A DNA stretch of 64,000 nt, from NCBI RefSeq assembly GCF_003627955.1, contig NZ_RBWS01000025.1, forward strand, positions 54,846-118,845, given 5' to 3'. The position numbers and the translations under genes were made by a program. Shown here piece after piece: positions 35,231-44,098 of the stretch (its first letter is position 1; every line of letters starts with the position of its first letter). Below the pieces are notes generated by a model. That model searched no databases, was not told the DNA's origin, and was given only the letters and a program-made list of their open reading frames with translations. Source of the stretch: Sphingobacterium puteale (GTDB lineage: Bacteria; Bacteroidota; Bacteroidia; Sphingobacteriales; Sphingobacteriaceae).

Positions 35231-36091
35231 ATGAAAGGAATTATATTAGCCGGTGGATCGGGAACCCGTTTGCACCCTTTAACGCTCGCCGTGAGTAAGC
35301 AATTAATGCCCGTATACGATAAGCCAATGATATACTATCCATTGTCTACGCTTATGTTGTCAGGTATCCGCGAGATATTGATTATCTCGACTCCACAGGA
35401 TTTACCAAACTTTCAAAAGTTGTTGGGAGATGGCTCCCAATTGGGCTGTCGCTTTGAATACAAGGAACAGCCAAGCCCCGATGGCCTCGCGCAGGCCTTT
35501 ATATTGGGGGAGGAGTTTATCGGTGACGACAAGGTCGCATTAATTCTTGGCGATAATATTTTCTATGGATCAGGGCTATCGAAACTATTGCAATCCTGCG
35601 CAGATCCTGATGGCGGTGTCGTATTTGCTTATCCTGTACAGGATCCTGAACGTTATGGCGTAGTCGAATTTGATGCTGCGAAAAATGTAGTTTCTATCGA
35701 AGAGAAACCCAATCAGCCAAAATCCAGCTATGCTGTTCCCGGGATTTATTTTTACGACAACGATGTCGTGGCAATTGCAAAAAGTATCAAGCCGTCAGCG
35801 CGGGGAGAGCTGGAGATTACGGATATCAACAAAGAATATTTGCGCCAGGGCAAATTAAAAGTCGGCATATTTGATCGCGGTACCGCCTGGCTGGATACGG
35901 GGACTATACAGTCCTTAATGCAGGCAGGACAGTTTGTCCAGGTGATCGAAGAGCGTCAGGGGATGAAAATAGGTGCAATTGAAGAGGTTGCCTATCGCAT
36001 GGGCTATATTGATAGGGCGCAGTTGCTTACTATTGCTGAGCCTTTGTGCAAATCTGGATATGGTGAGTATCTGAAACATATTGTTAAATGA
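35231..36091 (+). CDS. rfbA: Glucose-1-phosphate thymidylyltransferase
   Basis: 286 residues. Nucleotidyltransferase signature MKGIILAGGSGTRLHPLT at the start, Y-D-K-P-M-I-Y-Y-P-L near 30, and G-D-N-I-F-Y-G near 110; R-G-T-A-W-L-D-T-G near 218. Makes dTDP-glucose from glucose-1-phosphate, the first step of the pathway, although it is encoded last in the operon. Followed by a terminator. Confidence 0.97.
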   Translation: MKGIILAGGSGTRLHPLTLAVSKQLMPVYDKPMIYYPLSTLMLSGIREILIISTPQDLPNFQKLLGDGSQLGCRFEYKEQPSPDGLAQAFILGEEFIGDDKVALILGDNIFYGSGLSKLLQSCADPDGGVVFAYPVQDPERYGVVEFDAAKNVVSIEEKPNQPKSSYAVPGIYFYDNDVVAIAKSIKPSARGELEITDINKEYLRQGKLKVGIFDRGTAWLDTGTIQSLMQAGQFVQVIEERQGMKIGAIEEVAYRMGYIDRAQLLTIAEPLCKSGYGEYLKHIVK

Positions 36092-36130
36092 TCACTTGAT
36101 ACGATGTTCATCACCGACAACCATTTATAA

Positions 36131-36188
36131 AATAGTCCTGTGGTATGGATCCTGTTTACGCGGAATCTTCTACAGGATATTTTTTTTG
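36131..36188 (+). terminator. Terminator of the rfb operon
   Basis: AATA(G)TCCTGT pairs with ACAGGATATT across a longer loop, followed by eight T. It is 40 bases after the rfbA stop. Confidence 0.75.
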
Positions 36189-36285
36189 CCGTAATTCAAT
36201 AAAATTAAAAAGAGAACCTTTGGTTTTCTTTCAAAAATAGCTATAATTGCATATAATCCATTTTATACAAACGCAATTATACCTT

Positions 36286-36384
36286 ATGAAAAGTCTCAAT
36301 CCGCTTTCCCTGTGCACTTATGTATTCCTTATCGCGATTTTACTGCCAATAGGCTTGTCGTCTTATGTCGAAAAAAATTTCTAA
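36286..36384 (+). CDS. Possible 32-aa membrane peptide
   Basis: ATG at 36286, MKSLNPLSLCTYVFLIAILL and a short tail S-S-Y-V-E-K-N-F. One hydrophobic helix flanked by charges. It lies in the 475-base spacer between rfbA and the LuxR-type regulator. Size and composition suit a small membrane peptide, but chance cannot be excluded and no homologue is recognised. The rest of the spacer after 36190 is AT-rich and shows only a loose direct repeat TTGTGCTC (36472 and 36503 area). Confidence 0.3.
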   Translation: MKSLNPLSLCTYVFLIAILLPIGLSSYVEKNF

Positions 36385-36566
36385 TATATTTATGGTTTTT
36401 TTCTTTTATAAAACAATTCTTTTTTATTAGTTGTTTTTGAAGTGATACAAATACGATAGAATCTGATCTAAATTGTGCTCGCATGATTCGAATTGACATG
36501 AGTTGTGCTCAGAACATGATATCAGCGCGCATATGACTGATTATAATACGGAATAATAACAAACAT

Positions 36567-37175
36567 ATGATTACTGTAGGCATCATAGATAGTGACGAAC
36601 ACGCAAGACAAGAAACCCAGCGTGTACTTAACAGCAAGAATAAAGTAGCGGCAAATCAGATCGAAGTTATTTTTGATATCGGCAAGGGTCGGGTGGACCG
36701 GGCCATGACCGCACCGGATGTGCTGATCCTGGATATTGAACACCAGGAGCCGCTGATCGTCGAACATGTGAAAAGTATTTTTCCCAAAACTGAAATTGTG
36801 ATATTAACCAACACCTGCGATGTCAAGACTGTACGTAGTTGCTTTAGACACGGTGCTGTCGGATACCTATTGAAACAAACCTGCATGGATTCGCTTCTTG
36901 CTGCAATTAAGATTACCTTAAACGAAGGATCCTTTGTAAGTCCGGGCGTAAATAGAGCCCTGATCGAGCAAAGTTTTAAATCAAAAAAAATTGAAGACCT
37001 GCTTACTGCACGGGAACTCCAGATTGCCAATGGGATCATCGAGGGGTTGAGCTACAAAATGATCGCTCAAAAATATACCATTTCATTGGATACGGTGCGG
37101 ATTTACATCAAACGAATTTACCGAAAGCTTCAGATCAACAGCAAAGGAGAGCTGATCGCCCAATTGACAGCCTAA
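36567..37175 (+). CDS. LuxR/NarL-type response regulator
   Basis: 202 residues. Receiver domain with acidic I-I-D-S-D-E near 6-11, phospho-acceptor Asp in V-L-I-L-D-I-E near 52, Thr/Asn position in I-L-T-N-T, Lys in G-Y-L-L-K-Q-T. The C-terminal LuxR HTH runs L-T-A-R-E-L-Q-I-A-N-G-I-I-E-G-L-S-Y then T-V-R-I-Y-I-K-R-I-Y-R-K-L. It is 85 bases upstream of the usher-like gene on the same strand and is the obvious local regulator of that fibre locus. No sensor kinase is adjacent. Confidence 0.9.
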   Translation: MITVGIIDSDEHARQETQRVLNSKNKVAANQIEVIFDIGKGRVDRAMTAPDVLILDIEHQEPLIVEHVKSIFPKTEIVILTNTCDVKTVRSCFRHGAVGYLLKQTCMDSLLAAIKITLNEGSFVSPGVNRALIEQSFKSKKIEDLLTARELQIANGIIEGLSYKMIAQKYTISLDTVRIYIKRIYRKLQINSKGELIAQLTA

Positions 37176-37260
37176 GATTTCGTTACATGAAGATGTGACG
37201 GTGTATATTTTAATCTCATGGAATTTAGCCTGACTTTTATGGATATTTGAATCGTATGCT

Positions 37261-40095
37261 ATGCCAATAAGAAACCGCTGGATTTTCCTGTTTCTTTTCT
37301 GCCATACTGTTCTTCTCCAGTCCCGGGCGAGAGGTCAGCAACAGTACGATATTGCCTATTATTTTGAACGTGATACGATCCATATTACATCTTCACGGAC
37401 ATTCTCCAATAAGTTAAGTATCACCAACCATACCGATAGACCGATTGAATTAAAATCCGGTGCAGATAACACGGCTGCTCTCCGGGGTCTGATAAAATTA
37501 CCCGGATCGATTCTTTTAAAGCCCAGGGAAACGAAAATTTTTCCGCTAAAATATATGGCCGATCGCCAGACCATTGTTCAGGGAACACAGGCCTTTACGA
37601 TCGGATTGGAATCGGATGACCACACAGTAAAAATACAGGACCGCCAGTCCTTTTATACGCGCTTGGATAGGGAACAGTCTTTCCTGATACAGACCGAACA
37701 GCCGGAATATTACCTGGATCAGACCACGGGGCAGACGCAATTTTTGGTACGGGCCGTCAACCGGGGATTGGTACCGCTGACCGTTCAGTTGCGTTTTCCC
37801 AATCTTTCTCCCGATCTGGAGATCATCGGTGAAACCCTGCCGTTCACATTGGTCGCAGGAGGACAGTCTTTGCTGACTTTTACAGCCCGTTTGCGGAAGA
37901 AAAATATAAATACGGATTTCGATGTTGATATTCAGGCCGTCGAGGGTGGCGGTAGCGTATTGGCTTCCGGTCGTATCCGTATCATGACAGTGGGTAGCGT
38001 AAAGCGTTTCTTTTCCAATATGAATGTGCAAAATCAGCCTCTGGACAATAGAGCGGCCTTGCGTTATATCAATTTGGGGCAGGATATTTCGGTTTATCAG
38101 TTACAGGGTGACGGAAAAATTGATCTGAACAACAAAGATAGATTGAGCTACCGAATGAATCTCGATTATTATCAAGATCAACGTACCTTTAACCTATACG
38201 ATACCTATCTGGATTACGATACCGAAAAGTGGGGGGTGAAACTGGGGAATATTTATGAGAATCTCGATCAGTTTATCAATGGACGCGGTATAAAAGGGAC
38301 TTACAAATTCGATAAACGACGTTCCCTCAGCCTTTATGCGATCCAGAACAATTACATGTTGTTTACAGAAATGGATAATCAGGTTCCCGGCGGGGAAATT
38401 GTTGGCGTTAAATATGCCATTCAGACCGAAAAAAATCAGGAGAACAGCATTGCCTTCTTACATAGCAACAACGATTATCGCGGCGTCCGCAGTGGTCTGT
38501 TCAGTGGTAAAAGTTTTATTGATCTGGGCAATAATAATAGCCTTTTCCTGGAAGGGGGAACAAGCATCGAACAGGTTGAAAGTGGAAATAATAGGCTAGC
38601 GGTAGCAGGGGGCATAAATTACAATAAGTCTTTTGGCAACTACCAGCTTACTAGTGTCAATTATTATAGTTCACCGTACTATGTGGGACTCCGCAGAGGT
38701 CTTACCCAGACAGATTCGCGTATTACTATGTCACTGGCCAACGGTCGAAACCTTTCTGCCCGGATCAGTTATATGGATAATAGTCCAAAATACCTTGCCG
38801 GAGACAGTAACTATTTTTTTCATAATGCTTCCGGGATACAGATTTATGAGTTGGGGTACCATACCAGCCTTGGAAAACTACAACTTGAACTCAGGCCTTA
38901 TTTTATGGTCCAACAGGGTACCTACCAGCATTGGGGAGGGATTGCAACTGATCCGGTAAACTGGAAGTCGAATTCCCTTCGCACGGTAGCCGATCTCAAT
39001 TTTTTTACCGCGAACCACCGGTTCTCGCTGCAAACGGATTATGGATATACTTATAGGAATACCTCCAATAGACCTATTGCGCCATTTCATTCGCTCCGTG
39101 TCAATGGTAATTACACGAATACGTTTTTCGGATTTAACACATTTATTCAGATCAACCCGTACTACTTAAGTGATCTTTTGGCTACCAGCGCAAATTTGAA
39201 TTACAGCATTTACTCGTTGGGCCCAAATACGCAATTTTACGCCTTTAATAACCAGCTTCAGGTACAGCTATCGACCATGTATAGCTATTATGGCTTCTCC
39301 CGAAGTAATAATCTTTCGGTGAATGGCAATGTCCGCTGGCAGATAAAAGACAACTGGAATCTGACGGCTGACCTATTCTATACGGCAATAAGCGGAAAAT
39401 CGCTGTTTCTTGTGGATCCGAATTTACCGCCTGACCCTAACCCGCTGAACCGTTATTCGTTTGACAATAGGCAGATCCGCCTGGGATTAGAAAAGAATTT
39501 TGGCCGACGGGCCGGACAGAAAGGTCATAAGCTGGAACTGACTTTTTTCGAAGATGACAACAATAACGGTAGCCATGATGTCGGAGAAGCCAGAGCCGGG
39601 GCCGTGCTGGTGCGGGCCGGAAAGGAAGTGGCACAGACAGACGGGAACGGACGGGTCAAATTTGTTGATATGGAGCCCGGTCCCTATAGCATACAGGTGG
39701 AGAATAGTAAGGGCTGGGTTTCGCAGGGGCCGATAAATGTATTGATGACAAAAAACCGGCGGCTGGAAATTCCGCTCATTAAAACGAGACCTTTAAAAGG
39801 ACGCATTAAGGTTGTTGAGAATAGGTATCTGAAAACAAGGCCGCAACTTGGCGGAATAAAAATCTCCGCAGCAGATCGCCGGGGGAAAACCTACAGTACA
39901 TTAAGTTCAGAAAACGGCGATTATGTGCTGTATCTTCCATTGGGAAATTACAGTATAACTGTTGTTACCGAAGGAATGCCTTTCTCGATCGAAAATCAAA
40001 ATTGTGAAATCGAAGTAAAAGCAGATAAGGATAACATAATTCCTGATTTTAACTATCGGGATGAACGCAGAAAAGTCGGTGTTAAGCGCTTTTAA
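37261..40095 (+). CDS. Usher-like outer membrane barrel protein of a fibre-assembly locus
   Basis: 944 residues. A signal peptide ends near R-G-Q-Q. About 25-250: two beta-sandwich periplasmic domains with NEW3/chaperone-like character (P-I-E-L-K-S-G-A-D near 62). About 250-755: a long run of amphipathic strands rich in Y/N, the length of a 24-strand usher pore. About 757-944: two Ig-like domains, the first with a SdrD/CarboxypepD-type calcium-like motif D-D-N-N-N-G-S-H-D-V-G-E and the second with G-D-Y-V-L-Y-L-P-L-G-N-Y-S-I. It ends in Phe. This order (N-domain, large barrel, C-terminal Ig domains) and the chaperone and pilin genes on the other strand suggest an usher. It lacks recognisable PapC/FimD sequence motifs, so the call is structural inference. 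Confidence 0.5.
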   Translation: MPIRNRWIFLFLFCHTVLLQSRARGQQQYDIAYYFERDTIHITSSRTFSNKLSITNHTDRPIELKSGADNTAALRGLIKLPGSILLKPRETKIFPLKYMADRQTIVQGTQAFTIGLESDDHTVKIQDRQSFYTRLDREQSFLIQTEQPEYYLDQTTGQTQFLVRAVNRGLVPLTVQLRFPNLSPDLEIIGETLPFTLVAGGQSLLTFTARLRKKNINTDFDVDIQAVEGGGSVLASGRIRIMTVGSVKRFFSNMNVQNQPLDNRAALRYINLGQDISVYQLQGDGKIDLNNKDRLSYRMNLDYYQDQRTFNLYDTYLDYDTEKWGVKLGNIYENLDQFINGRGIKGTYKFDKRRSLSLYAIQNNYMLFTEMDNQVPGGEIVGVKYAIQTEKNQENSIAFLHSNNDYRGVRSGLFSGKSFIDLGNNNSLFLEGGTSIEQVESGNNRLAVAGGINYNKSFGNYQLTSVNYYSSPYYVGLRRGLTQTDSRITMSLANGRNLSARISYMDNSPKYLAGDSNYFFHNASGIQIYELGYHTSLGKLQLELRPYFMVQQGTYQHWGGIATDPVNWKSNSLRTVADLNFFTANHRFSLQTDYGYTYRNTSNRPIAPFHSLRVNGNYTNTFFGFNTFIQINPYYLSDLLATSANLNYSIYSLGPNTQFYAFNNQLQVQLSTMYSYYGFSRSNNLSVNGNVRWQIKDNWNLTADLFYTAISGKSLFLVDPNLPPDPNPLNRYSFDNRQIRLGLEKNFGRRAGQKGHKLELTFFEDDNNNGSHDVGEARAGAVLVRAGKEVAQTDGNGRVKFVDMEPGPYSIQVENSKGWVSQGPINVLMTKNRRLEIPLIKTRPLKGRIKVVENRYLKTRPQLGGIKISAADRRGKTYSTLSSENGDYVLYLPLGNYSITVVTEGMPFSIENQNCEIEVKADKDNIIPDFNYRDERRKVGVKRF

Positions 40096-41507
40096 GGAGC
40101 GACGAAACTAAAAATAATATTGGCCGTATAGGCGCCGGCCGGCTTGTTGAGGAGCATACCTGTTGCGCTGGCGGGGATACTGTAAAGCATGTTGAGATTA
40201 CGGTCTATCACGGGATCGGCATTCTGGATCAGCTGCTGGGCCGTGGTGGAAAGTGTTACGGTATTCATGCCGCTCTGACCTGCCATCGGACCGATGTTCA
40301 GTACATTTAAAGGAATACTGTTGGCTCCTGAGGTAAAACTTGGCGATGTGGCGCGTACGTAAAGATTATAGGAGCTTGTTGCGCTAAGTTTTAGATGATT
40401 GGACATATTGACGTTAACACCATTTTTATAGTCGTTGGCGGTTGTAAAAGACAGGTTAACAGCCTGCTGATTGGCAACGATTTCGGCAAGGTCGCTCACC
40501 ACAATAGACAGGTTTCCGTTTGACTGAGCCAGTAGGCTGCCAATGGGATAGGCTGACATTAATTTGTTCCAGGTGTAGGTCAATGGGACGGAATAAGTGC
40601 CTGCCTGTATAAAATTTGTTTTCAGCTGATTTAATCCGATGCTATAGGTATAGGTCAACGATTGACTGTTGTTTGTGGGCACAGCAATACCGGCTGTATT
40701 GGTTAATGATTGATCCGTTGTGGATAAAGCCGCCGTTGTTGTATTTGCTGTTCCTGTTAAAGTCGTATTGACAGTCGAAACAGAAGTGACCGGTAGTGCA
40801 TTATAAGCTGCAGTAGTGCTAAAGTTAAATTGTGTATTCCCTGTTTTGATGCTTGGGATGTAGGGGACAGTGGTCGATAGGGGAATGACAGTATTGCTAC
40901 TGATGCCATTGGCAGCGCGATAATAGCTCAGATCATTGACCAGAATGCTGGTGGTGCCGATACTGGCCGGTGGACTTATAAAAGCCGGAACACTGATTGA
41001 GAAATCCTGGCTGGGGGGCGTGATGGTACCGCCTAAAATACCGGAGGCAGTAAGCGATAGCGTAGTTTTGTAAATGCCTGAAACCCATGTTTGATTGGCG
41101 GTAACGAAACGTGAGTTGATAATAACGGGGCCTGCAGAAAGACTTACGGTAGCCAGCGCACTGATTAAAACCTGATCGGCGGTTGATAACGTGACATCAT
41201 TACTTAAGCCGAGCAGCGAAAGATTGTTGATTTTTTCCAGTTTAAGGTGCGCTACGTTTAAAGGAACTGTTCCGCCTGTTGTGCTGACAAAACTGGTGTT
41301 GTTAATTGCTTTGGTGCTGATTGTCGGGAGCAGGGCAAGTAATGTAAAAGAATATTGTCCGCCGGTAAAACTTTGGATGTAATCGGTACGTCCCTGAATG
41401 TTCGCTTCTGGCAGATTAATAGTGATCTGAGCCACGGCATGGGGGATGCCGTGGCTCAAGGCGGACAGTAACGCAGCGAGACTAATATGTAATTTCTTTC
41501 TCCGCAA
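40092..41507 (-). CDS. Three-module pilin-like surface protein
   Basis: 471 residues with a signal peptide (cut near H-A-V-A-Q). The sequence is three concatenated beta-rich modules: each has an L-S-T-(A/T)-x-Q-x-L block (107-114, 261-268, 419-426) and ends in a G-x-Y plus alternating hydrophobic strand (144-152, 302-313, 457-468). The same blocks occur once in the 42306-42833 pilin (125-132 and 162-173). Module 3 also shares T-A-x-D-Y and S-x-Y-N-L-x-V-x-A. It is therefore a polypilin or tip adhesin. Its start overlaps the chaperone stop by 26 bases and its stop overlaps that of the usher-like gene on the opposite strand. Ser/Thr/Asn-rich, as in exported adhesins. Confidence 0.6.
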   Translation of the reverse strand: MRRKKLHISLAALLSALSHGIPHAVAQITINLPEANIQGRTDYIQSFTGGQYSFTLLALLPTISTKAINNTSFVSTTGGTVPLNVAHLKLEKINNLSLLGLSNDVTLSTADQVLISALATVSLSAGPVIINSRFVTANQTWVSGIYKTTLSLTASGILGGTITPPSQDFSISVPAFISPPASIGTTSILVNDLSYYRAANGISSNTVIPLSTTVPYIPSIKTGNTQFNFSTTAAYNALPVTSVSTVNTTLTGTANTTTAALSTTDQSLTNTAGIAVPTNNSQSLTYTYSIGLNQLKTNFIQAGTYSVPLTYTWNKLMSAYPIGSLLAQSNGNLSIVVSDLAEIVANQQAVNLSFTTANDYKNGVNVNMSNHLKLSATSSYNLYVRATSPSFTSGANSIPLNVLNIGPMAGQSGMNTVTLSTTAQQLIQNADPVIDRNLNMLYSIPASATGMLLNKPAGAYTANIIFSFVAP

Positions 41508-42282
41508 TTTTTAAATCATATTGGCTCCCCGCATCGAGTATCGCAACAGCGAGGTACCGGCCGGGGGCAAGTTTATGGGGTAGATTTACGCGAACCCATT
41601 GTTCCGAATCGGGAAGCATGGCAATTGGCAGTGCGTCTACAGAGGTCTCTTCCCCGGTTGCTATATTGGTCAGCTCAAAACGTACATAGGCATCTTTATT
41701 GATCTGACCTGTATTTTTAACCTTGACTTCCATTCGACGGGCGGCTTGCCCCTGCTGAACGGTAACGGCGCCTTTATCTTCAAAAGCTAGAAATTCTAGA
41801 TCGCCGGATTTTAATCCGGTCGGCGTATGGTATACCTGGATGCCGACCTCGATCAGGACGTTCATATGGAGTCCATTTGCCTGTGCTGCTTTTTGTTCTT
41901 TGACCTGTGTAAAGAAAAGCATGCTATGGCGCTGCCGTTTCGTTGCCATATTATCCGGGATTGTCATGGAAAGATTGACCACCTTCGTTTCCCCCGGGGC
42001 GAGCTGTACAGTGTTCTCAGATAAGGTAAGCCAGGAAGCATTTGACCCGGTATTATTCCCTGTGGCGTAATACCGTTTACTGCCCAACGAGTCGCGGTCC
42101 CAATCTTTCAGATTCGCGACAAAGGAAAGTGTGCCGGTAGAGGTATTACTGAAGGTAATGGGCTGACTGACGGTCTGTCCGGCTTCGCCGGTAAAAAATA
42201 TGCGCGAAGGTGAAATGGAAATACCCTGTCCGTGGACCAGGGTATCGCATATCAGGATAATAAATACGGCTAAATATCTCAC
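41482..42282 (-). CDS. Periplasmic pilus-chaperone-like protein
   Basis: 266 residues with a signal peptide ending V-H-G-Q. Two Ig-like domains: the first (about 20-135) has S-P-S-R-I-F-F-T-G-E, G-x-x-x-x-x-P-I-T-F-S-N-T and L-A-P-G-E-T-K-V-V-N-L, the second (about 150-266) has M-E-V-K-V-K-N-T-G and L-A-P-G-R-Y-L-A-V-A. This matches the boomerang two-domain layout of pilus chaperones, including the short basic N-domain strand, although the invariant Arg/Lys pair cannot be assigned with certainty. It is cotranscribed between the pilin and the polypilin. Confidence 0.6.
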   Translation of the reverse strand: MRYLAVFIILICDTLVHGQGISISPSRIFFTGEAGQTVSQPITFSNTSTGTLSFVANLKDWDRDSLGSKRYYATGNNTGSNASWLTLSENTVQLAPGETKVVNLSMTIPDNMATKRQRHSMLFFTQVKEQKAAQANGLHMNVLIEVGIQVYHTPTGLKSGDLEFLAFEDKGAVTVQQGQAARRMEVKVKNTGQINKDAYVRFELTNIATGEETSVDALPIAMLPDSEQWVRVNLPHKLAPGRYLAVAILDAGSQYDLKIAEKEITY

Positions 42283-42305
42283 AAATAAAATGTTTAGTCA
42301 GATTT

Positions 42306-42833
42306 TTATTGTTGCGTCGCCGTATAAGTTACTGTCGTGTTATAGGTCGATCCCGTAAGGTTTAACAACGATGCTGGATCTGAAATGGTATATTCAACCG
42401 TATATATAGCACCTTTAGATGCCGTAGAACCATTGACCAGAGCGGATGCAGTAGTGCTAAGCGGTACATTGGGAACGGGTGTGCCGCCATTGGCCGTTGA
42501 AGCCGGTACATTAACTGTAACAATATCTAGATCCGGTCCTCCAGCCGGTTGAAATGTGCCCATTGCGGTTACAGAAAGATTATAAGGCTTATTACTGATC
42601 ACCGTAAAATGACTGGCTTTAGTGACCGTTTTGGATGCGGCATAATCGGCAGCTGTTAAATAATCAAAATTTACAGTTGGGTCTGCGCCCAAAGTAATGG
42701 AGATCGCATCGGTAAGATTGATGTTGACGGTAACTGGACCAGAAGTTGCTGTAGGTTTTACTTGTGCTTTTGCTTGATGACCGAAGCATATGGCGGCGAC
42801 GGCAATAAAGACGATGAATAGGTTCTTTTTCAT
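42306..42833 (-). CDS. Pilin-like major subunit (DUF4402-like)
   Basis: 175 residues, signal peptide cut near A-K-A-Q. The mature domain reads V-T-V-N-I-N-L-T-D-A-I-S-I, P-T-V-N-F-D-Y, T-A-A-D-Y, H-F-T-V-I-S, P-Y-N-L-S-V-T-A and ends S-T-Y-N-T-T-V-T-Y-T-A-T. No cysteines. It is the first gene of the operon (pilin, chaperone, polypilin), a position fitting a major subunit, and the alternating last strand is the kind that complements a neighbour subunit. Homology to DUF4402 is by eye. Confidence 0.6.
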   Translation of the reverse strand: MKKNLFIVFIAVAAICFGHQAKAQVKPTATSGPVTVNINLTDAISITLGADPTVNFDYLTAADYAASKTVTKASHFTVISNKPYNLSVTAMGTFQPAGGPDLDIVTVNVPASTANGGTPVPNVPLSTTASALVNGSTASKGAIYTVEYTISDPASLLNLTGSTYNTTVTYTATQQ

Positions 42834-42873
42834 AATTTCCTCGTTTTAGGGATATGTAACGTAAGTAAAGTTA

Positions 42874-42886
42874 ATCACGATGTGAT
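42874..42886. promoter_or_regulatory. Palindrome upstream of the pilin gene
   Basis: ATCAC-GAT-GTGAT, a perfect 13-base palindrome with 5-bp arms, 41 bases before the pilin start and in the likely promoter region. It is a candidate operator of the local regulator at 36567-37175, or another factor. Confidence 0.35.
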
Positions 42887-43043
42887 GGAAATACAATGTG
42901 GGGCAGTCACATGATGATGTTATAAATTCATTGGTCCGTCAGCTATTTCAACCCATGTTGGCGCTAGTGAACAAGGAAATTAATGGCGTTCTTTTTGGCA
43001 GTCAGCAGAAACTATAAATGAAACAGCCTATATTTGCGCTCAA

Positions 43044-44078
43044 ATGTCTGAATCCAGGAGAATCTATCAAATAGATCTGTTTCGCTTTATTGCAGCATCT
43101 GCGGTGGTATTGTACCATTATTTATATCGGGGATATAAAGGTGGCAACATGTCCCTGCTGCATTTCGATGAGATCGGTGAATATTTTAAATATGGGTATC
43201 TTGGTGTTGACCTTTTTTTTATCATCAGCGGTTTTGTGATCGCCTTTTCCATCAAACATCGTTCGCTGCCCAAATTTTGCTATTCTCGTTTTAAACGCTT
43301 GTATCCAATGTACTGGATCTGTTTGATCATTACATTTATGACCGTTTATTTTTTTGGGGCGCCGCGCTATCTTGTGACATTCAAACAGCTCCTGGCCAAC
43401 CTGACCATGATTCAGGAACTGTTTGGACAGGGAAATATCGATGGGGCGTATTGGTCTCTCTATGTTGAATTGAGATTTTACCTTATTATCGCGGTGTTTC
43501 TTGTCATAAGTAAATTTAGACAGGTGAGTCTCGACTATCTTGTCTACTTCTGGTTGTTATTGTCAAGCTTGCGGCTGTTTGTTGGGCCATCAGAAATTTA
43601 TGATACTGTCCATCATCTTTTCATTCTGGACTGGAGCGCTTATTTTATTGCAGGAATCATATTTTGCCAAATTTTTCTGCAGGGACCGGCTGTAAAGCAC
43701 TTAATTGTATTGTCCTGGTGCCTGTACTTGTCGATCGATGGCGCTATTGGCCGTATTCATTGGCTGGCAAGGACCTTTCATAGCGATTTTTCACCCTATA
43801 TAATTGCGGTAACCATCATTGTGTTTTATATGGTCATGTTACTCGTGTCCTGTAAGAAACTACAATGTCTCAACTCGCCCAAATTTATCAAAATTGGGAT
43901 GCTGACCTATCCCTTATATCTTATCCATCAGCATATCGGTTTTATTATTTTCAACCAGCTCCATGGCTACGTCAATAAATATGCGCTTGTTTCTGCAGTT
44001 ACGCTACTGATGTTGGGTGTTGCCTACATCCTCAGCGATTGGGTAGAGCCTCGTATAATGAGGCTCTTTAAGCGTTAG
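43044..44078 (+). CDS. Acyltransferase family 3 membrane protein
   Basis: 344 residues, about ten membrane helices. R-I-Y-Q-I-D-L-F-R-F-I-A-A-S-A-V-V-L-Y-H and G-V-D-L-F-F-I-I-S-G-F-V are the family signatures; the R-x-x-R-L-Y-P-M-Y-W motif near residue 95 is also typical. Transfers acyl groups to surface glycans or lipids. It is unrelated by operon to neighbours and not closely similar to the 15045 enzyme. Probably decorates polysaccharide or the envelope. Confidence 0.9.
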   Translation: MSESRRIYQIDLFRFIAASAVVLYHYLYRGYKGGNMSLLHFDEIGEYFKYGYLGVDLFFIISGFVIAFSIKHRSLPKFCYSRFKRLYPMYWICLIITFMTVYFFGAPRYLVTFKQLLANLTMIQELFGQGNIDGAYWSLYVELRFYLIIAVFLVISKFRQVSLDYLVYFWLLLSSLRLFVGPSEIYDTVHHLFILDWSAYFIAGIIFCQIFLQGPAVKHLIVLSWCLYLSIDGAIGRIHWLARTFHSDFSPYIIAVTIIVFYMVMLLVSCKKLQCLNSPKFIKIGMLTYPLYLIHQHIGFIIFNQLHGYVNKYALVSAVTLLMLGVAYILSDWVEPRIMRLFKR

Positions 44079-44098
44079 CGATACAACCTTGATAACGG

